From NCBI GenBank assembly GCA_003646715.1, contig QMLL01000003.1:1-22333 (forward strand): DNA of 22,333 nucleotides, in the 5' to 3' direction. The stretch comes from Deltaproteobacteria bacterium. GTDB lineage: Bacteria; Desulfobacterota; Syntrophobacteria; B119-G9. The notes under the pieces were generated by a model. That model saw only the letters and a program-made list of their open reading frames with translations, was not told where the DNA came from and made no database searches. The stretch's first letter is position 1. Each line of letters opens with the position of its first letter. The position numbers were made by a program, and so were the translations under genes. This document shows, in pieces, positions 1 through 8,096 of this stretch.

Positions 1-492
1 ATAACCTATCTTCCCCAGGAACCTTCGGTATTCAGGAAATTGACGGTTTCGGAGAACATAATGGCTATCCTGGAAACCCTGAAACTGTCAGAAAGTGCCA
101 GGAAGGAAAGATTAAAAGAGTTGCTCGAAGAGCTAAATATAAGTCAACTCGCTGATAGCAAGGCTTATGAACTATCCGGTGGAGAAAGACGTAGAGTTGA
201 AATAACAAGGTGTCTGGTTATATCCCCGTACTTTATGCTTTTAGATGAACCCTTTGCAGGTATAGATCCTCTTGCAGTAATAGATATTCAGAATATAATA
301 AGGAAGCTAAAGGAAAAAGGAATAGGGATTATCGTTTCGGACCACAACGTGAGAGAAACTTTAAAAGTATGCGACCGAGCTTACGTGATGCATCAGGGCG
401 AGATTCTAGAGGAAGGGAGTCCGGAAAAAATTGCAAACAGCACAGTAGCAAGAAGATTTTACCTGGGAGATGAGTTCAGCTTAGGGGTGTGA
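1..492 (+). CDS. lptB: LPS export ABC transporter ATP-binding protein LptB (5' end outside window)
   Basis: Cytoplasmic ATPase of the LptB2FG complex, which extracts lipopolysaccharide from the inner membrane and drives it along the Lpt bridge. The open frame is already running at base 1, so the first third of the gene, including Walker A, is missing; 163 residues remain of a usual total near 240. Visible in order are the Q-loop segment YLPQEPSVFRKLTV, typical of LptB, the ABC signature LSGGERRR, Walker B with its catalytic Glu in LLDEPFAGIDP, and the switch His in SDHNVRET. An internal TTG at 40 could be mistaken for a start, but the Q-loop lies upstream of it, so it is not one. The stop sits 13 bases before rpoN, the usual lptB-rpoN order in proteobacteria, and indicates an outer membrane with LPS. 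Confidence 0.95.
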   Translation: MTYLPQEPSVFRKLTVSENIMAILETLKLSESARKERLKELLEELNISQLADSKAYELSGGERRRVEITRCLVISPYFMLLDEPFAGIDPLAVIDIQNIIRKLKEKGIGIIVSDHNVRETLKVCDRAYVMHQGEILEEGSPEKIANSTVARRFYLGDEFSLGV

Positions 493-505
493 AGGGGAAT
501 CGTAT

Positions 506-1975
506 ATGGCATTGGAACTAAAACAGCAATTAAAACTTACACAGCAGCTGGTGATGACGCCACAGTTGCAGCAGGCCATCAAACTGCTGCAGTTATCGCG
601 CCTAGAATTGGTAGAAACGGTGCGTCAGGAAATGGAATCAAATCCCGTTCTTGAGGAAGAAACTTTTGAAATAGCAGAAGGTGAAGATAGTACCGCAAAG
701 GAAAAACCAGAAAAGGAAACAAACCAGCCTCTCGAAGAAGTGGTGATGAAAGAAGAACCGCCCGAAGACTTTGACTGGGAATCTTATATCGAAGAATACA
801 GCACCGGGTCACCGGCAATTGTAGAAAATGAATATTTTAAGGAATTGCCTCCCCTGGAAAACAGGCTTGTAAAAAAGGCTTCTCTGGATAGTCACCTCAT
901 GTGGCAGTTGAGATTGTCCAATTTTACGGAAGAAGAGCGAAACATCGGAGCTATTATCATAGGAAATTTGAATTCTGACGGATATCTCAAGGCCAGCGTG
1001 GAAGAGATAGCCGAAATGGCCGAATCGGACGTGGAAACCGTTGAAAAAGTGCTGGAAAGGATACAGGAGTTCGACCCAGTGGGCGTGGCTGCAAGGGATT
1101 TAAAGGAATGTCTGCTGATCCAGGCCAGGAAGCTCGACCCACCCAATGAACTTGTCGTCGAAATCATAACAAACCATCTTCATGACTTGGAAAACAAAAA
1201 TTACTATGCAATTTCGAAAGCACTGAAAAGACCACCCGAAGAGATAGAAAAAGCCATTAACATTATTACTAACCTCGACCCGAGGCCAGGTCTGGCTTAT
1301 AACGATGAAGAAGTTCAGTACATCAGCCCCGACATTTACGTATTCAAGGTTGACGATGAATTCGTGGTCGTGTTGAACGAAGATGGCCTTCCAAAGCTTA
1401 AGATAAGTTCCTTTTACAAGGATGCGCTGAAAAAAGACGGAAATTTCTCTGATTTTACCAAGGATTACATTCAGGAAAAATTACGTTCCGCATCGTGGCT
1501 AATCAAAAGCATACACCAGAGGCAGCGAACCATTTACAAAGTAGCGAAGAGTATCGTCAAGTTTCAGAGAGAATTTTTTGAAAAGGGGATTACTCATCTC
1601 AAGCCCATGGTACTGAGAGATGTTGCCGAAGACGTGAACATGCACGAATCAACCATAAGCCGTGTTACTACAAACAAATACATGCACACTCCCCAGGGAA
1701 TTTTCGAGCTCAAGTTTTTCTTCAACAGTTCCATAAACAGCGTTATTGGAGATTCTGTCGCTTCTGAAAGCGTAAAAGAAATGATTCGAAGAATCATTCA
1801 GAGTGAAAATCCAGAAAAACCTTACAGCGATAAGAAAATAGTTGAACTCCTAAGGGAACAAAATATCAAGATTGCAAGAAGAACAGTAGCCAAATACCGT
1901 GAAATTATGGGAATTTTACCTTCCAGTAAAAGAAAAAAAGCAGTCTGGAAAAATCTGAAGAAAAAGAAAAAGTAG
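506..1975 (+). CDS. rpoN: RNA polymerase sigma-54 factor RpoN
   Basis: Alternative sigma factor that directs RNA polymerase to -24/-12 promoters and needs AAA+ activators to open DNA. At 489 residues it has the family's usual length. The N-terminal activator-interacting region is Gln/Leu rich (LKQQLKLTQQLVMTPQLQQA), followed by an acidic linker at about residues 50-110, the core-binding region, the helix-turn-helix region (near DVNMHESTISRVTTNKYMHT) and the diagnostic RpoN box ARRTVAKYRE at about 457-466. The C-terminus continues past the box with a very basic, lysine-rich tail of roughly 20 residues, which is somewhat unusual. The ATG is preceded by GAAGGGG at 491-497 that overlaps the lptB stop, so the two genes are probably co-transcribed. 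I could not identify a convincing -24/-12 site for its own action in this window. Confidence 0.97.
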   Translation: MALELKQQLKLTQQLVMTPQLQQAIKLLQLSRLELVETVRQEMESNPVLEEETFEIAEGEDSTAKEKPEKETNQPLEEVVMKEEPPEDFDWESYIEEYSTGSPAIVENEYFKELPPLENRLVKKASLDSHLMWQLRLSNFTEEERNIGAIIIGNLNSDGYLKASVEEIAEMAESDVETVEKVLERIQEFDPVGVAARDLKECLLIQARKLDPPNELVVEIITNHLHDLENKNYYAISKALKRPPEEIEKAINIITNLDPRPGLAYNDEEVQYISPDIYVFKVDDEFVVVLNEDGLPKLKISSFYKDALKKDGNFSDFTKDYIQEKLRSASWLIKSIHQRQRTIYKVAKSIVKFQREFFEKGITHLKPMVLRDVAEDVNMHESTISRVTTNKYMHTPQGIFELKFFFNSSINSVIGDSVASESVKEMIRRIIQSENPEKPYSDKKIVELLREQNIKIARRTVAKYREIMGILPSSKRKKAVWKNLKKKKK

Positions 1976-2023
1976 TGGAGACAAATCAACATTTACCCTA
2001 TCTCTCAAAGGGAGGAGACCGGT

Positions 2024-2554
2024 ATGCAAATCTCAGTTACTTTTAGACGTGTAGAACCCTCCGAAAACCTTAAGCAGTACGCTATTGACAAAATCTCGCG
2101 CGTCCAGAAATACCTGGACACACCCGCGGAGGCACACGTGGTATTATCGGTGGAAAAGTTTCGGCATATCGCTGATGTGACTATTAATGCCAACGGAGTT
2201 AATATAAATGGTGTGGAAGAAACCGAAGATCTTTACTCGGCCATTGACATGGTGGTTGACAAGTTAGAGACACAAATAAAAAAGCATAAGAACAAGTTTC
2301 GCAGAAGAAAGGGAGCAGCTACGAGAGGAAAAGAGCTGGAAAGTATGCAAGAGTCTGATTTTCCCGAGGATTCTGAACCCAGGATAATAAAATCAGAGAA
2401 GTTTTACGCGAAGCCGATGGATATTGATGAGGCAGTAATGCAGCTGGAACTTTCAGATGACACTTTCTTGGTATTTACAAATGCGCGAACAAATAATATA
2501 AATGTAATTTACAAGCGAAAAGATGGAAACTACGGATTGATTGAACCTTCGTAA
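2024..2554 (+). CDS. hpf: Long-form ribosome hibernation promoting factor HPF
   Basis: Stabilises inactive 100S ribosome dimers in slow growth or stress. The N-terminal 95 residues match the S30Ae/YfiA fold (MQISVTFRRVEPSENLKQYA, then a basic helix KHKNKFRRRKG). After a linker, a C-terminal domain (FYAKPMDIDEAVMQLELSDD, then FLVFTNARTNNINVIYKRKD) mediates dimerisation in long-form HPF. At 176 residues it is the long type, which dimerises ribosomes by itself rather than needing RMF. A strong ribosome binding site GGGAGGAG at 2010-2017 sets the ATG. It lies 48 bases after rpoN and before ptsN, the conserved order of this cluster. Confidence 0.95.
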   Translation: MQISVTFRRVEPSENLKQYAIDKISRVQKYLDTPAEAHVVLSVEKFRHIADVTINANGVNINGVEETEDLYSAIDMVVDKLETQIKKHKNKFRRRKGAATRGKELESMQESDFPEDSEPRIIKSEKFYAKPMDIDEAVMQLELSDDTFLVFTNARTNNINVIYKRKDGNYGLIEPS

Positions 2555-2619
2555 ATTACATCCGTGGTTGATCTTTCAAAATAAAAGAAAATTAAAGATC
2601 ACTTTATTGAAGGGCTTCT

Positions 2620-3081
2620 ATGAAGATTTTGGACATTCTACCTAAAGAAGCGATAGTGCCAGAGCTGAAAGCCAGAACCAAGCGGGAAGTGCTTGAGGAA
2701 TTGAGCGATGCCCTGATTGGTATACAAAAGTACCTCAAGCGGGACGAGTTGGTAGAGGTCCTGATGGAAAGGGAGAGGTTAGGTAGCACCGGGATTGGAG
2801 AAGGTGTGGCAATACCTCATGGTAAACTCAAGGACATAGATCAACTCCTCATATCTTTCGGCAGAAGCACGGAAGGAATAGATTTTGACTCCATGGATGG
2901 CAAACCGGCTCATCTGTTTTTTTTGCTGGTTGCGCCGGAAAATTCGGCGGGGATACACTTAAGAGCACTTGCAAAAATATCGAGGTTGTTGAGGAGCGTG
3001 GACTTGAGGCAAAAACTCTTCAACGCCAGTTCCAGGGATGAAATATTTGAGATAATTTCCCAGGAAGACCAGGAATTTTAG
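2620..3081 (+). CDS. ptsN: Nitrogen-regulatory PTS EIIA protein PtsN
   Basis: Phosphoacceptor of the nitrogen-PTS phosphorelay, a regulatory protein that adjusts potassium transport, nitrogen and carbon metabolism instead of moving sugar. The mannitol/fructose-type EIIA domain fills the whole 153 residues. The phosphorylatable His is H67 in GIGEGVAIPHGK, and the LFFLLVAPENSAGIHLRAL strand-helix segment is typical of the family. The ATG follows GAAGGG at 2608-2613. The gene closes the lptB-rpoN-hpf-ptsN run and is followed by a terminator-like hairpin. The upstream partners EI-Ntr (PtsP) and NPr are not in the window. Confidence 0.93.
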   Translation: MKILDILPKEAIVPELKARTKREVLEELSDALIGIQKYLKRDELVEVLMERERLGSTGIGEGVAIPHGKLKDIDQLLISFGRSTEGIDFDSMDGKPAHLFFLLVAPENSAGIHLRALAKISRLLRSVDLRQKLFNASSRDEIFEIISQEDQEF

Positions 3082-3141
3082 TAAGATGGGATTTAACCCG
3101 TGAACAATTCATGGAATGTTTTCAAAAACTGAATTTAAGTG

Positions 3142-3180
3142 GCCCGTTTTCATAATGAAAACGGGCTTCTAATTTTGGAA
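3142..3180 (+). terminator. Probable intrinsic terminator after ptsN
   Basis: A perfect 10-bp stem, GCCCGTTTTC (3142-3151) against GAAAACGGGC (3157-3166), closes a five-base loop ATAAT and is followed by the T-rich tail TTCTAATTTT. It lies between ptsN and rapZ, both on +, so it probably ends or attenuates the lptB-rpoN-hpf-ptsN transcript. The T tract is interrupted, so some read-through to rapZ is likely. Confidence 0.7.
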
Positions 3181-3229
3181 CATTTTAATCTCAAAAGGAA
3201 TGAAAGTGTAGAAAGAGAATTTATACCAG

Positions 3230-4144
3230 ATGTCTAAGGCAAAAGACGTAAGAGAAAATCCCGAGAAATTCGACCCCAGAGATGTGAAAATTGTTATAAT
3301 CACAGGTCTCTCCGGCTCCGGGAAAAGTACAGTGATAAATGCTTTTGAAGATATTTCCTACTTCTGCATTGATAATCTGCCTCTGCCTTTGCTTACCAAC
3401 TTCCTCGAACTTCACAAGAAAGAAATGCAGGATGTGAACAAAATCGCCCTGGGAGTGGATATTCGGGAAAGAAGTTTTTTCAAGGAATATCCTGAGGTCT
3501 TTCGCCAAGTAGCTAACCAGGGATACGATCTTGAAATAATATTTCTGGAAGCCTCAATTGAAGCTCTGCACAGGCGCTACAGCCAGACCAGGCGTAAACA
3601 TCCGCTCGCTTCCAAGGATATAAATCTCCTTCAAGCCATAAATCTTGAGCGAGAGGAACTTCGCGGCCTGCGCAAGATGGCAACCAAGGTTATCAATACT
3701 ACTGAAAAATCCGTTCACCAGCTTAAAGCACTGATCACTTCCTACTATTCCGGTGTTGAACCCGGTTCGCTTCTCTCTATTGAGCTAATTTCCTTTGGTT
3801 TCAAGTACGGCGTTCCCTTTGAAGCAGACATAGTCATGGATGTTCGATTCTTACCCAATCCGTATTTTGTGGAAGAACTTCGCGGACTTACGGGACTGGA
3901 TGAGAAGATAAAAGAATGGGTATTGAACCGGACACTATCAAAAGAGTTCCTTGATGATTTTTTGAACTTGATTTTGAAATATTTACCTCGCTACATTGAA
4001 GAAGGTAAGAGATATTTGAACATAGCTGTGGGATGTACCGGGGGCAGGCACAGGTCGGTGGTAATTGTAGAAGAAATCAGAAGAGTCCTAGAACAACGAG
4101 GCTACAAGGTTGTCACGTATCATAGAGACATTGATGCTGACTAA
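3230..4144 (+). CDS. rapZ: RapZ/YvcJ-family nucleotide-binding protein (RNase adapter)
   Basis: P-loop protein; in enterobacteria it delivers the sRNA GlmZ to RNase E and so controls glucosamine-6-phosphate synthase, but in other phyla the role is less clear and only NTP binding and hydrolysis are general. Walker A is GLSGSGKST at residues 26-34; the C-terminal domain has the family hallmark VGCTGGRHRSV followed by the closing YHRDID segment. At 304 residues it has a normal length plus about 18 extra N-terminal residues before the first beta strand (VKIVIITG). The ribosome binding site is weak (AGAAAGAG at about 3210-3217); a GTG inside the frame just before the first strand is an alternative start but has no better site. 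It sits 27 bases before the EIIA-Man gene. Confidence 0.92.
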   Translation: MSKAKDVRENPEKFDPRDVKIVIITGLSGSGKSTVINAFEDISYFCIDNLPLPLLTNFLELHKKEMQDVNKIALGVDIRERSFFKEYPEVFRQVANQGYDLEIIFLEASIEALHRRYSQTRRKHPLASKDINLLQAINLEREELRGLRKMATKVINTTEKSVHQLKALITSYYSGVEPGSLLSIELISFGFKYGVPFEADIVMDVRFLPNPYFVEELRGLTGLDEKIKEWVLNRTLSKEFLDDFLNLILKYLPRYIEEGKRYLNIAVGCTGGRHRSVVIVEEIRRVLEQRGYKVVTYHRDIDAD

Positions 4145-4171
4145 TCCGGTAAAGGAAACAAACATAGAGTC

Positions 4172-4597
4172 ATGGTTGGTATACTTGTTATCTGTCACAG
4201 CAATCTTGCGCAAGAACTTGTAAGTACAGCAGAATTGATCGTCGGAAAGCTTGATCAATGTCTCGCAATTTCCATGGACACAAAACACACAATCGAAGAA
4301 CTAAAGGAAATTGTAGCAAGTCATCTGAAAAGAGTGGATGACGGGGACGGAGTTCTCATTTTAACCGACCTATTTGGCGGTACTCCTTCCAACATAAGTA
4401 TTTCTTTTCTTCAAAAAGGCAAAGTGGAAGTTATCTCCGGAGTGAACCTGCCGATGCTAATCAAGCTGGCAAGTACAAGAAAAGGAAAATCCCTGGAAGA
4501 AATCGCTCCAATCATAAAGGAATACGGACAAAGAAATATTTCGCTCGCCAGCGAGTTGATGCCGTTGAAAAAGACCAAGAAAAGTTCTCGAAAGTAA
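4172..4597 (+). CDS. PTS mannose/fructose-family EIIA component
   Basis: EIIA of the mannose superfamily: 141 residues, with the active-site His at position 9 (MVGILVICHSNLAQE) and the conserved segments LTDLFGGTPSN and VISGVNLPMLIKL. It receives phosphate from HPr. No EIIB, EIIC or EIID genes follow, so it probably works in regulation and not in sugar uptake, as in many deltaproteobacteria where this gene ends the rpoN-ptsN-rapZ cluster. In that setting an HPr gene and EI usually follow; here the coding run stops and a repeat-filled gap begins. The C-terminus is basic (KKTKKSSRK). Confidence 0.9.
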   Translation: MVGILVICHSNLAQELVSTAELIVGKLDQCLAISMDTKHTIEELKEIVASHLKRVDDGDGVLILTDLFGGTPSNISISFLQKGKVEVISGVNLPMLIKLASTRKGKSLEEIAPIIKEYGQRNISLASELMPLKKTKKSSRK

Positions 4598-4678
4598 CCG
4601 CACTGTTTATATAAGACTCCTTTTTAGCGACCGACGCGACAGCTTGTACTGAGTTTGTACATCAGTATGAGACGCTGG

Positions 4679-4698
4679 ATTCCCGCTTTCGCGGGAAT
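4679..4698. repeat. Short perfect palindrome, REP-like
   Basis: Two 8-base arms, ATTCCCGC and GCGGGAAT, around TTTC. The flanking context (CTGG before and GACGTGG after) resembles an abundant dispersed palindrome I recall from many proteobacterial genomes. A decayed second half, GAGGGAATGACATGGTGGGA at 4717-4736, suggests an older tandem copy. Confidence 0.65.
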
Positions 4699-4783
4699 GA
4701 CGTGGTGAGACGTATTGAGGGAATGACATGGTGGGAGACTCTGACCTCCGACTTCACATTTCTGACTTCTACCTCAGAGCAGT

Positions 4784-4822
4784 GCCCCGAGTAGTTCGCC
4801 GAAGACGAACGTATCGAGGGGC
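4784..4822. repeat. 39-base imperfect palindromic element, copy 1
   Basis: Outer arms GCCCC/GGGGC and inner arms GTTCG/CGAAC are separated by unpaired GAGTA and GTATCGA segments, with loop CCGAAGA. It is a direct tandem relative of the copy at 4826-4864, four bases away. It has no coding potential and resembles a dispersed short palindromic family. Confidence 0.75.
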
Positions 4823-4825
4823 GGT

Positions 4826-4864
4826 GTCCCGAGTAGTTCGTTAAAGGCGAACGTATCGAGGGGC
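4826..4864. repeat. 39-base imperfect palindromic element, copy 2
   Basis: Same architecture as copy 1: GAGTAGTTCG, a changed loop (TTAAAGG instead of CCGAAGA), then CGAACGTATCGAGGGGC. The substitutions sit mainly in the loop and at one outer base, while both stems are retained, as expected if the hairpin itself is what is kept. Confidence 0.75.
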
Positions 4865-5015
4865 AGTTTAGTATATCACAAGATTATGATACTTTATTCT
4901 GTAAATATGTGTTAAATTTATGCGGGTTGTCTTGGCGGAGACGACTGAATCGAAGGTTCAACCTGAGAAGGTGCGTTGAATTAAATAGAACTCTAAAACA
5001 AAATGGAGAGAAAAA

Positions 5016-6950
5016 ATGGCCAAGGTAAAAGTTACATTTCAACCTGACGAGAAAACTGTGGAAGTGGAAGCCGGTACAAATCTGCTTGAGGCGGCAAACA
5101 AGGCGGAAATTGATATTAACAGTCTTTGTGGCGGAGAAGGTGTTTGTGGAAAATGCCGCCTTATCCTGGTCAAAGGTGAGGTAGAAGCCTCCAACAAAGC
5201 CCTATCTTTCCTGAGTAAGAAAGAACTCGACAAAAATGTCCTTCTGGCGTGTCAGACAAAGGTTCTTGGGGACACAGAAGTAGTGGTTCCGCCTGAATCG
5301 AGGAGAGAAGAAGAACAAATCCTCGTGTCTGAAGAGATAGTTCAGTTTGATACTCCCAAACCTTTTGAAGATCACCCTGCAAGCCAAAGAGAAATAGGTT
5401 TTTACGAACCCCTGATGCAAAAACATTTTCTCAAACTTCCCCCTCCTACCCTGGAAGATAACGTATCTGATGTTGACAGGATACTCAGGGACTTGAGAAA
5501 GAAGTTCAGGGGAGTCGAAATTGAGCTGGAATTCAAATGTCTGAAGGGATTGTCCGAGTTACTCAGATCCAACGAATGGAAAATTACTGCCACGAGTCAC
5601 GTGGAAAACGGGAACTGTGTGAGAATTGTGAACATTGATCCCAGGGATACGTCGAATAAAAACCTGGGGATTGCCGTAGATGTGGGCACCACCAGTATAG
5701 TTGCGGAACTTGTTGATCTGCGCTCTGGAAAAGTTCTCTCAGTAGAGGCAAGTCATAATCAACAGGCCCGTTATGGAGAAGACGTTATTTCCAGGATGAT
5801 TTACGCATGCAGTAGAGGCGGTTTGAATCCGTTAAACCAGGCCGTTATCAACACGATTAACGCCCTGATTGCCTCCCTTATGAGCAAAAACAAGATTTCA
5901 GTGGAAGACATATCTTGCGTTGTTGCGGCTGGAAATACCACAATGACGCATCTACTCCTAGGTTTGGAACCCTGTACGATCCGCATAGAGCCATATGTGC
6001 CCACTGCTGACCATTTTCCTCCGGTGGTTGCTAGAGAGATCGGCCTGCAGGCAAGTGAGTACGCTATCTTGAGATGTTTGCCAGGTGTTAGCAGTTACGT
6101 CGGTGGGGACATAACAGCCGGAGTTCTTTCTTCTCATCTTTCCGACAGTTCTAAAATAGGCGCACTGATCGATATTGGAACCAACGGGGAGATCGTTATC
6201 GGGAACAACGAATGGATGGTTTGTTGTTCAGCATCCGCAGGGCCTGCGTTTGAAGGCGGAGGTAGCAAGTGTGGAATGAGGGCAACGAAGGGAGCTATTC
6301 AGAAGGTTGTAATTGAAGGTGACAAGGTAAATTACATCACCATTGGCAATGCCAAACCCAGAGGAATATGCGGATCAGGCATAATCGATACCATTGCTCA
6401 GCTATTGTTGAACGGGATAATCGACCAGGCAGGGCATTTCATTAAGCTTGACCATCCACATGTACAGATTGAAGATGACGTTCCGGAGTTTGTTCTTGCG
6501 TTTGAAGACGAAACGGAAACCGGAGAGAAAGTAGTGTTGACGGAGGATGATATAGGTAACCTTATTAAATCAAAGGGAGCTATACTTGCGGCGATGAAGG
6601 TTCTGGTAGAAAGCGTTGGCTTAAGTTTTAACGATATCGAACAGCTGTTTGTGGCAGGAGGTTTCGGAAATTTCCTGGATATTGAAAACTCAATCCTTAT
6701 AGGCCTGTTACCTGATATACCCAAGGATAGAATTAAATTTATCGGTAATAGTTCTCTTGCCGGTGCTCGCATGTGTATGTTGTCTTATCACGCCTTTGAA
6801 AAAGCAGAGATGATCTCCAAGCAGATGACTTCTTTTGAGCTTTCAGTAAACAAACAGTTTATGGATGAGTTCGTGGCGTCACTCTTTTTGCCACATACTG
6901 ATATGTCGCTGTTTCCCACCGTCAAAGAGAAACTGGAAAAGACGAAATAA
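5016..6950 (+). CDS. acsV: RACo-type reductive activator of corrinoid iron-sulfur protein (2Fe-2S ferredoxin plus ASKHA ATPase)
   Basis: Uses ATP to push an electron into the corrinoid protein of the Wood-Ljungdahl pathway when its cobalt has slipped to the inactive Co(II) state. The N-terminal 2Fe-2S domain has ligands C38, C44, C47 and C79 (CGGEGVCGKC, then LLACQT). After a linker of about 130 residues comes the DUF4445/ASKHA domain with phosphate-binding motifs GIAVDVGTTSI, AAGNTTMTHLL, LIDIGTNGEI and FVAGGFGNF. The 644 residues agree with known RACo proteins. GGAGAG at 5005-5010 sets the ATG. The gene is alone on its strand; the corrinoid protein AcsCD and methyltransferase AcsE are not in the window, so it could instead serve another corrinoid methyltransferase. 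The symbol follows the Moorella naming. Confidence 0.85.
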   Translation: MAKVKVTFQPDEKTVEVEAGTNLLEAANKAEIDINSLCGGEGVCGKCRLILVKGEVEASNKALSFLSKKELDKNVLLACQTKVLGDTEVVVPPESRREEEQILVSEEIVQFDTPKPFEDHPASQREIGFYEPLMQKHFLKLPPPTLEDNVSDVDRILRDLRKKFRGVEIELEFKCLKGLSELLRSNEWKITATSHVENGNCVRIVNIDPRDTSNKNLGIAVDVGTTSIVAELVDLRSGKVLSVEASHNQQARYGEDVISRMIYACSRGGLNPLNQAVINTINALIASLMSKNKISVEDISCVVAAGNTTMTHLLLGLEPCTIRIEPYVPTADHFPPVVAREIGLQASEYAILRCLPGVSSYVGGDITAGVLSSHLSDSSKIGALIDIGTNGEIVIGNNEWMVCCSASAGPAFEGGGSKCGMRATKGAIQKVVIEGDKVNYITIGNAKPRGICGSGIIDTIAQLLLNGIIDQAGHFIKLDHPHVQIEDDVPEFVLAFEDETETGEKVVLTEDDIGNLIKSKGAILAAMKVLVESVGLSFNDIEQLFVAGGFGNFLDIENSILIGLLPDIPKDRIKFIGNSSLAGARMCMLSYHAFEKAEMISKQMTSFELSVNKQFMDEFVASLFLPHTDMSLFPTVKEKLEKTK

Positions 6951-6960
6951 TGTATTTTTT

Positions 6961-6985
6961 CCGGGCGGGCTTGATACCCGCCCGG
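6961..6985. terminator. Strong GC hairpin between convergent acsV and manC
   Basis: Arms CCGGGCGGG and CCCGCCCGG (9 bp, perfect) enclose CTTGATA. It lies in the 63 bases between two convergent genes. The T tract (TTTTTT at 6955-6960) lies before the stem on +, not after it, so neither strand shows a canonical intrinsic terminator; it may still block converging transcripts or protect 3' ends. Confidence 0.5.
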
Positions 6986-7013
6986 TGAGAAGATATGATC
7001 AAATTCATGGAGA

Positions 7014-8090
7014 TTATAACAGGTTATCCCGTCCTTCTCTTTTCAGGTATTCAACTATCTTTCTGATTTCCTGGGAACGAGACTTGTCGGCAACAAGGAG
7101 TGCGTCTGGTGTGTCAACAATAAGCGAGTTTTCGATGCCCAGGCAGGCTATGAAACGATCTGCCTTGCTGGCTACAAAATTGCCGCTGCAGTCGATCATG
7201 AGCGTGTCTCCCTCGACAACGTTTTCACTGTCATCCGAGTCCTTCTTCTTCAATTCGTAAAGCGACAACCATGATCCAACATCACTCCAGCCGCAGTCGC
7301 AGGGAATTACAAGGACTCTTTCCTTAGTCTTTTCCATTATCCCGTAATCGAAGGAAATGTTAGGCAGATCAGGATAAACTTCCTCAAGCACAGCTTCGAA
7401 GTCATTTTTACCTGTTGCTGTTCTTATTTTTTCAAGGCCTTCAAACAAATCGGGAAGATGCAGTTTTATTTCTTTGAGGATCGTTTTCGGGTTGGCAAGA
7501 AAGATACCAGCGTTCCAATAATACTCACCGCTTGAGAGATATCCCATGGCAGTTTCCAGATCTGGTTTTTCAACGAAAGAGGATACTTCGTATACATCAA
7601 GGCCGTTATCAGAGGAAAAAAGATTCCCTTTGTGGATATAACCATATCCGGTTTCGGGTCTTGTTGGAACGATCCCGAGAGTGGCGATGCTATCATTTAC
7701 AACCATTTTACTTGCAAGTTTAAGACTTTTTAAAAACGCTCCAGCATCTGCTATGTAATGATCGGCGGGAAGAAAAGCAACGGCTTCATCAATCCCCATA
7801 CAGTCAGCGTACAGGGCTCCCAGTCCTATGCAGGGAGCAGTATTTCTCCCCACCGGTTCCGCCAGCAATTTAATTTTTTCCCCATCGAACAAGCGTCTAG
7901 CTTCTTCCAGGTGTTGCTGCCCGAGAACAACAAGTCCTTCCCTGTTGTTGGATAATGGTTTTACCCTGTACCATGTTTCGACTACCATGGGATTTTTTCC
8001 GATGATAGCCAGGAACTGTTTAGGTTTTGCTTGCCGGCTGAAAGGCCAAAACCTCGTGCCGGATCCTCCAGCCATGATTACTATGTACAA
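7014..8090 (-). CDS. manC: Mannose-1-phosphate guanylyltransferase
   Basis: Makes GDP-mannose from GTP and mannose 1-phosphate for LPS, capsule or exopolysaccharide. The nucleotide-binding loop is MAGGSGTRFWPFSRQAKPKQF at the N-terminus; further on are FLPADHYI, FVEKPDLETA, YYWNAGIFLA and SFDYGIMEKT. At 358 residues it is the single-domain type, without the phosphomannose isomerase domain of bifunctional AlgA/ManC. The start is TTG, supported by an excellent AAGGAGG six bases upstream. It starts only 27 bases after the cooS stop on the same strand, so cooF-cooS-manC may form one transcript even though the functions are unrelated. No other nucleotide-sugar genes are nearby. Confidence 0.93.
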   Translation of the reverse strand: MYIVIMAGGSGTRFWPFSRQAKPKQFLAIIGKNPMVVETWYRVKPLSNNREGLVVLGQQHLEEARRLFDGEKIKLLAEPVGRNTAPCIGLGALYADCMGIDEAVAFLPADHYIADAGAFLKSLKLASKMVVNDSIATLGIVPTRPETGYGYIHKGNLFSSDNGLDVYEVSSFVEKPDLETAMGYLSSGEYYWNAGIFLANPKTILKEIKLHLPDLFEGLEKIRTATGKNDFEAVLEEVYPDLPNISFDYGIMEKTKERVLVIPCDCGWSDVGSWLSLYELKKKDSDDSENVVEGDTLMIDCSGNFVASKADRFIACLGIENSLIVDTPDALLVADKSRSQEIRKIVEYLKREGRDNLL

Positions 8091-8096
8091 TTTAAA

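Larger units (their letters stand above)
4598..5015. other. 418-base intergenic region with palindromic repeats and RACo leader
   Basis: There is no open frame of note. From left to right it holds a small inverted repeat TACTGA/TCAGTA (4647-4652 and 4662-4667), a palindrome with a degenerate partial copy (4679-4736), two copies of a 39-base element (4784-4864), an AT-rich stretch that probably carries the promoter of the corrinoid activator gene (4865-4923), and a GC-richer leader (4921-4975) able to form small stems such as GGTTG/CAACC (4925-4929 with 4959-4963). Confidence 0.7.

Noticed and set aside
4921..4975. Cobalamin or other riboswitch before the corrinoid activator
   Set aside because: Only small competing stems (GGTTG/CAACC, GTCT/AGAC, AGGTT/AACCT) are visible, and no B12 box or other known core was recognised.
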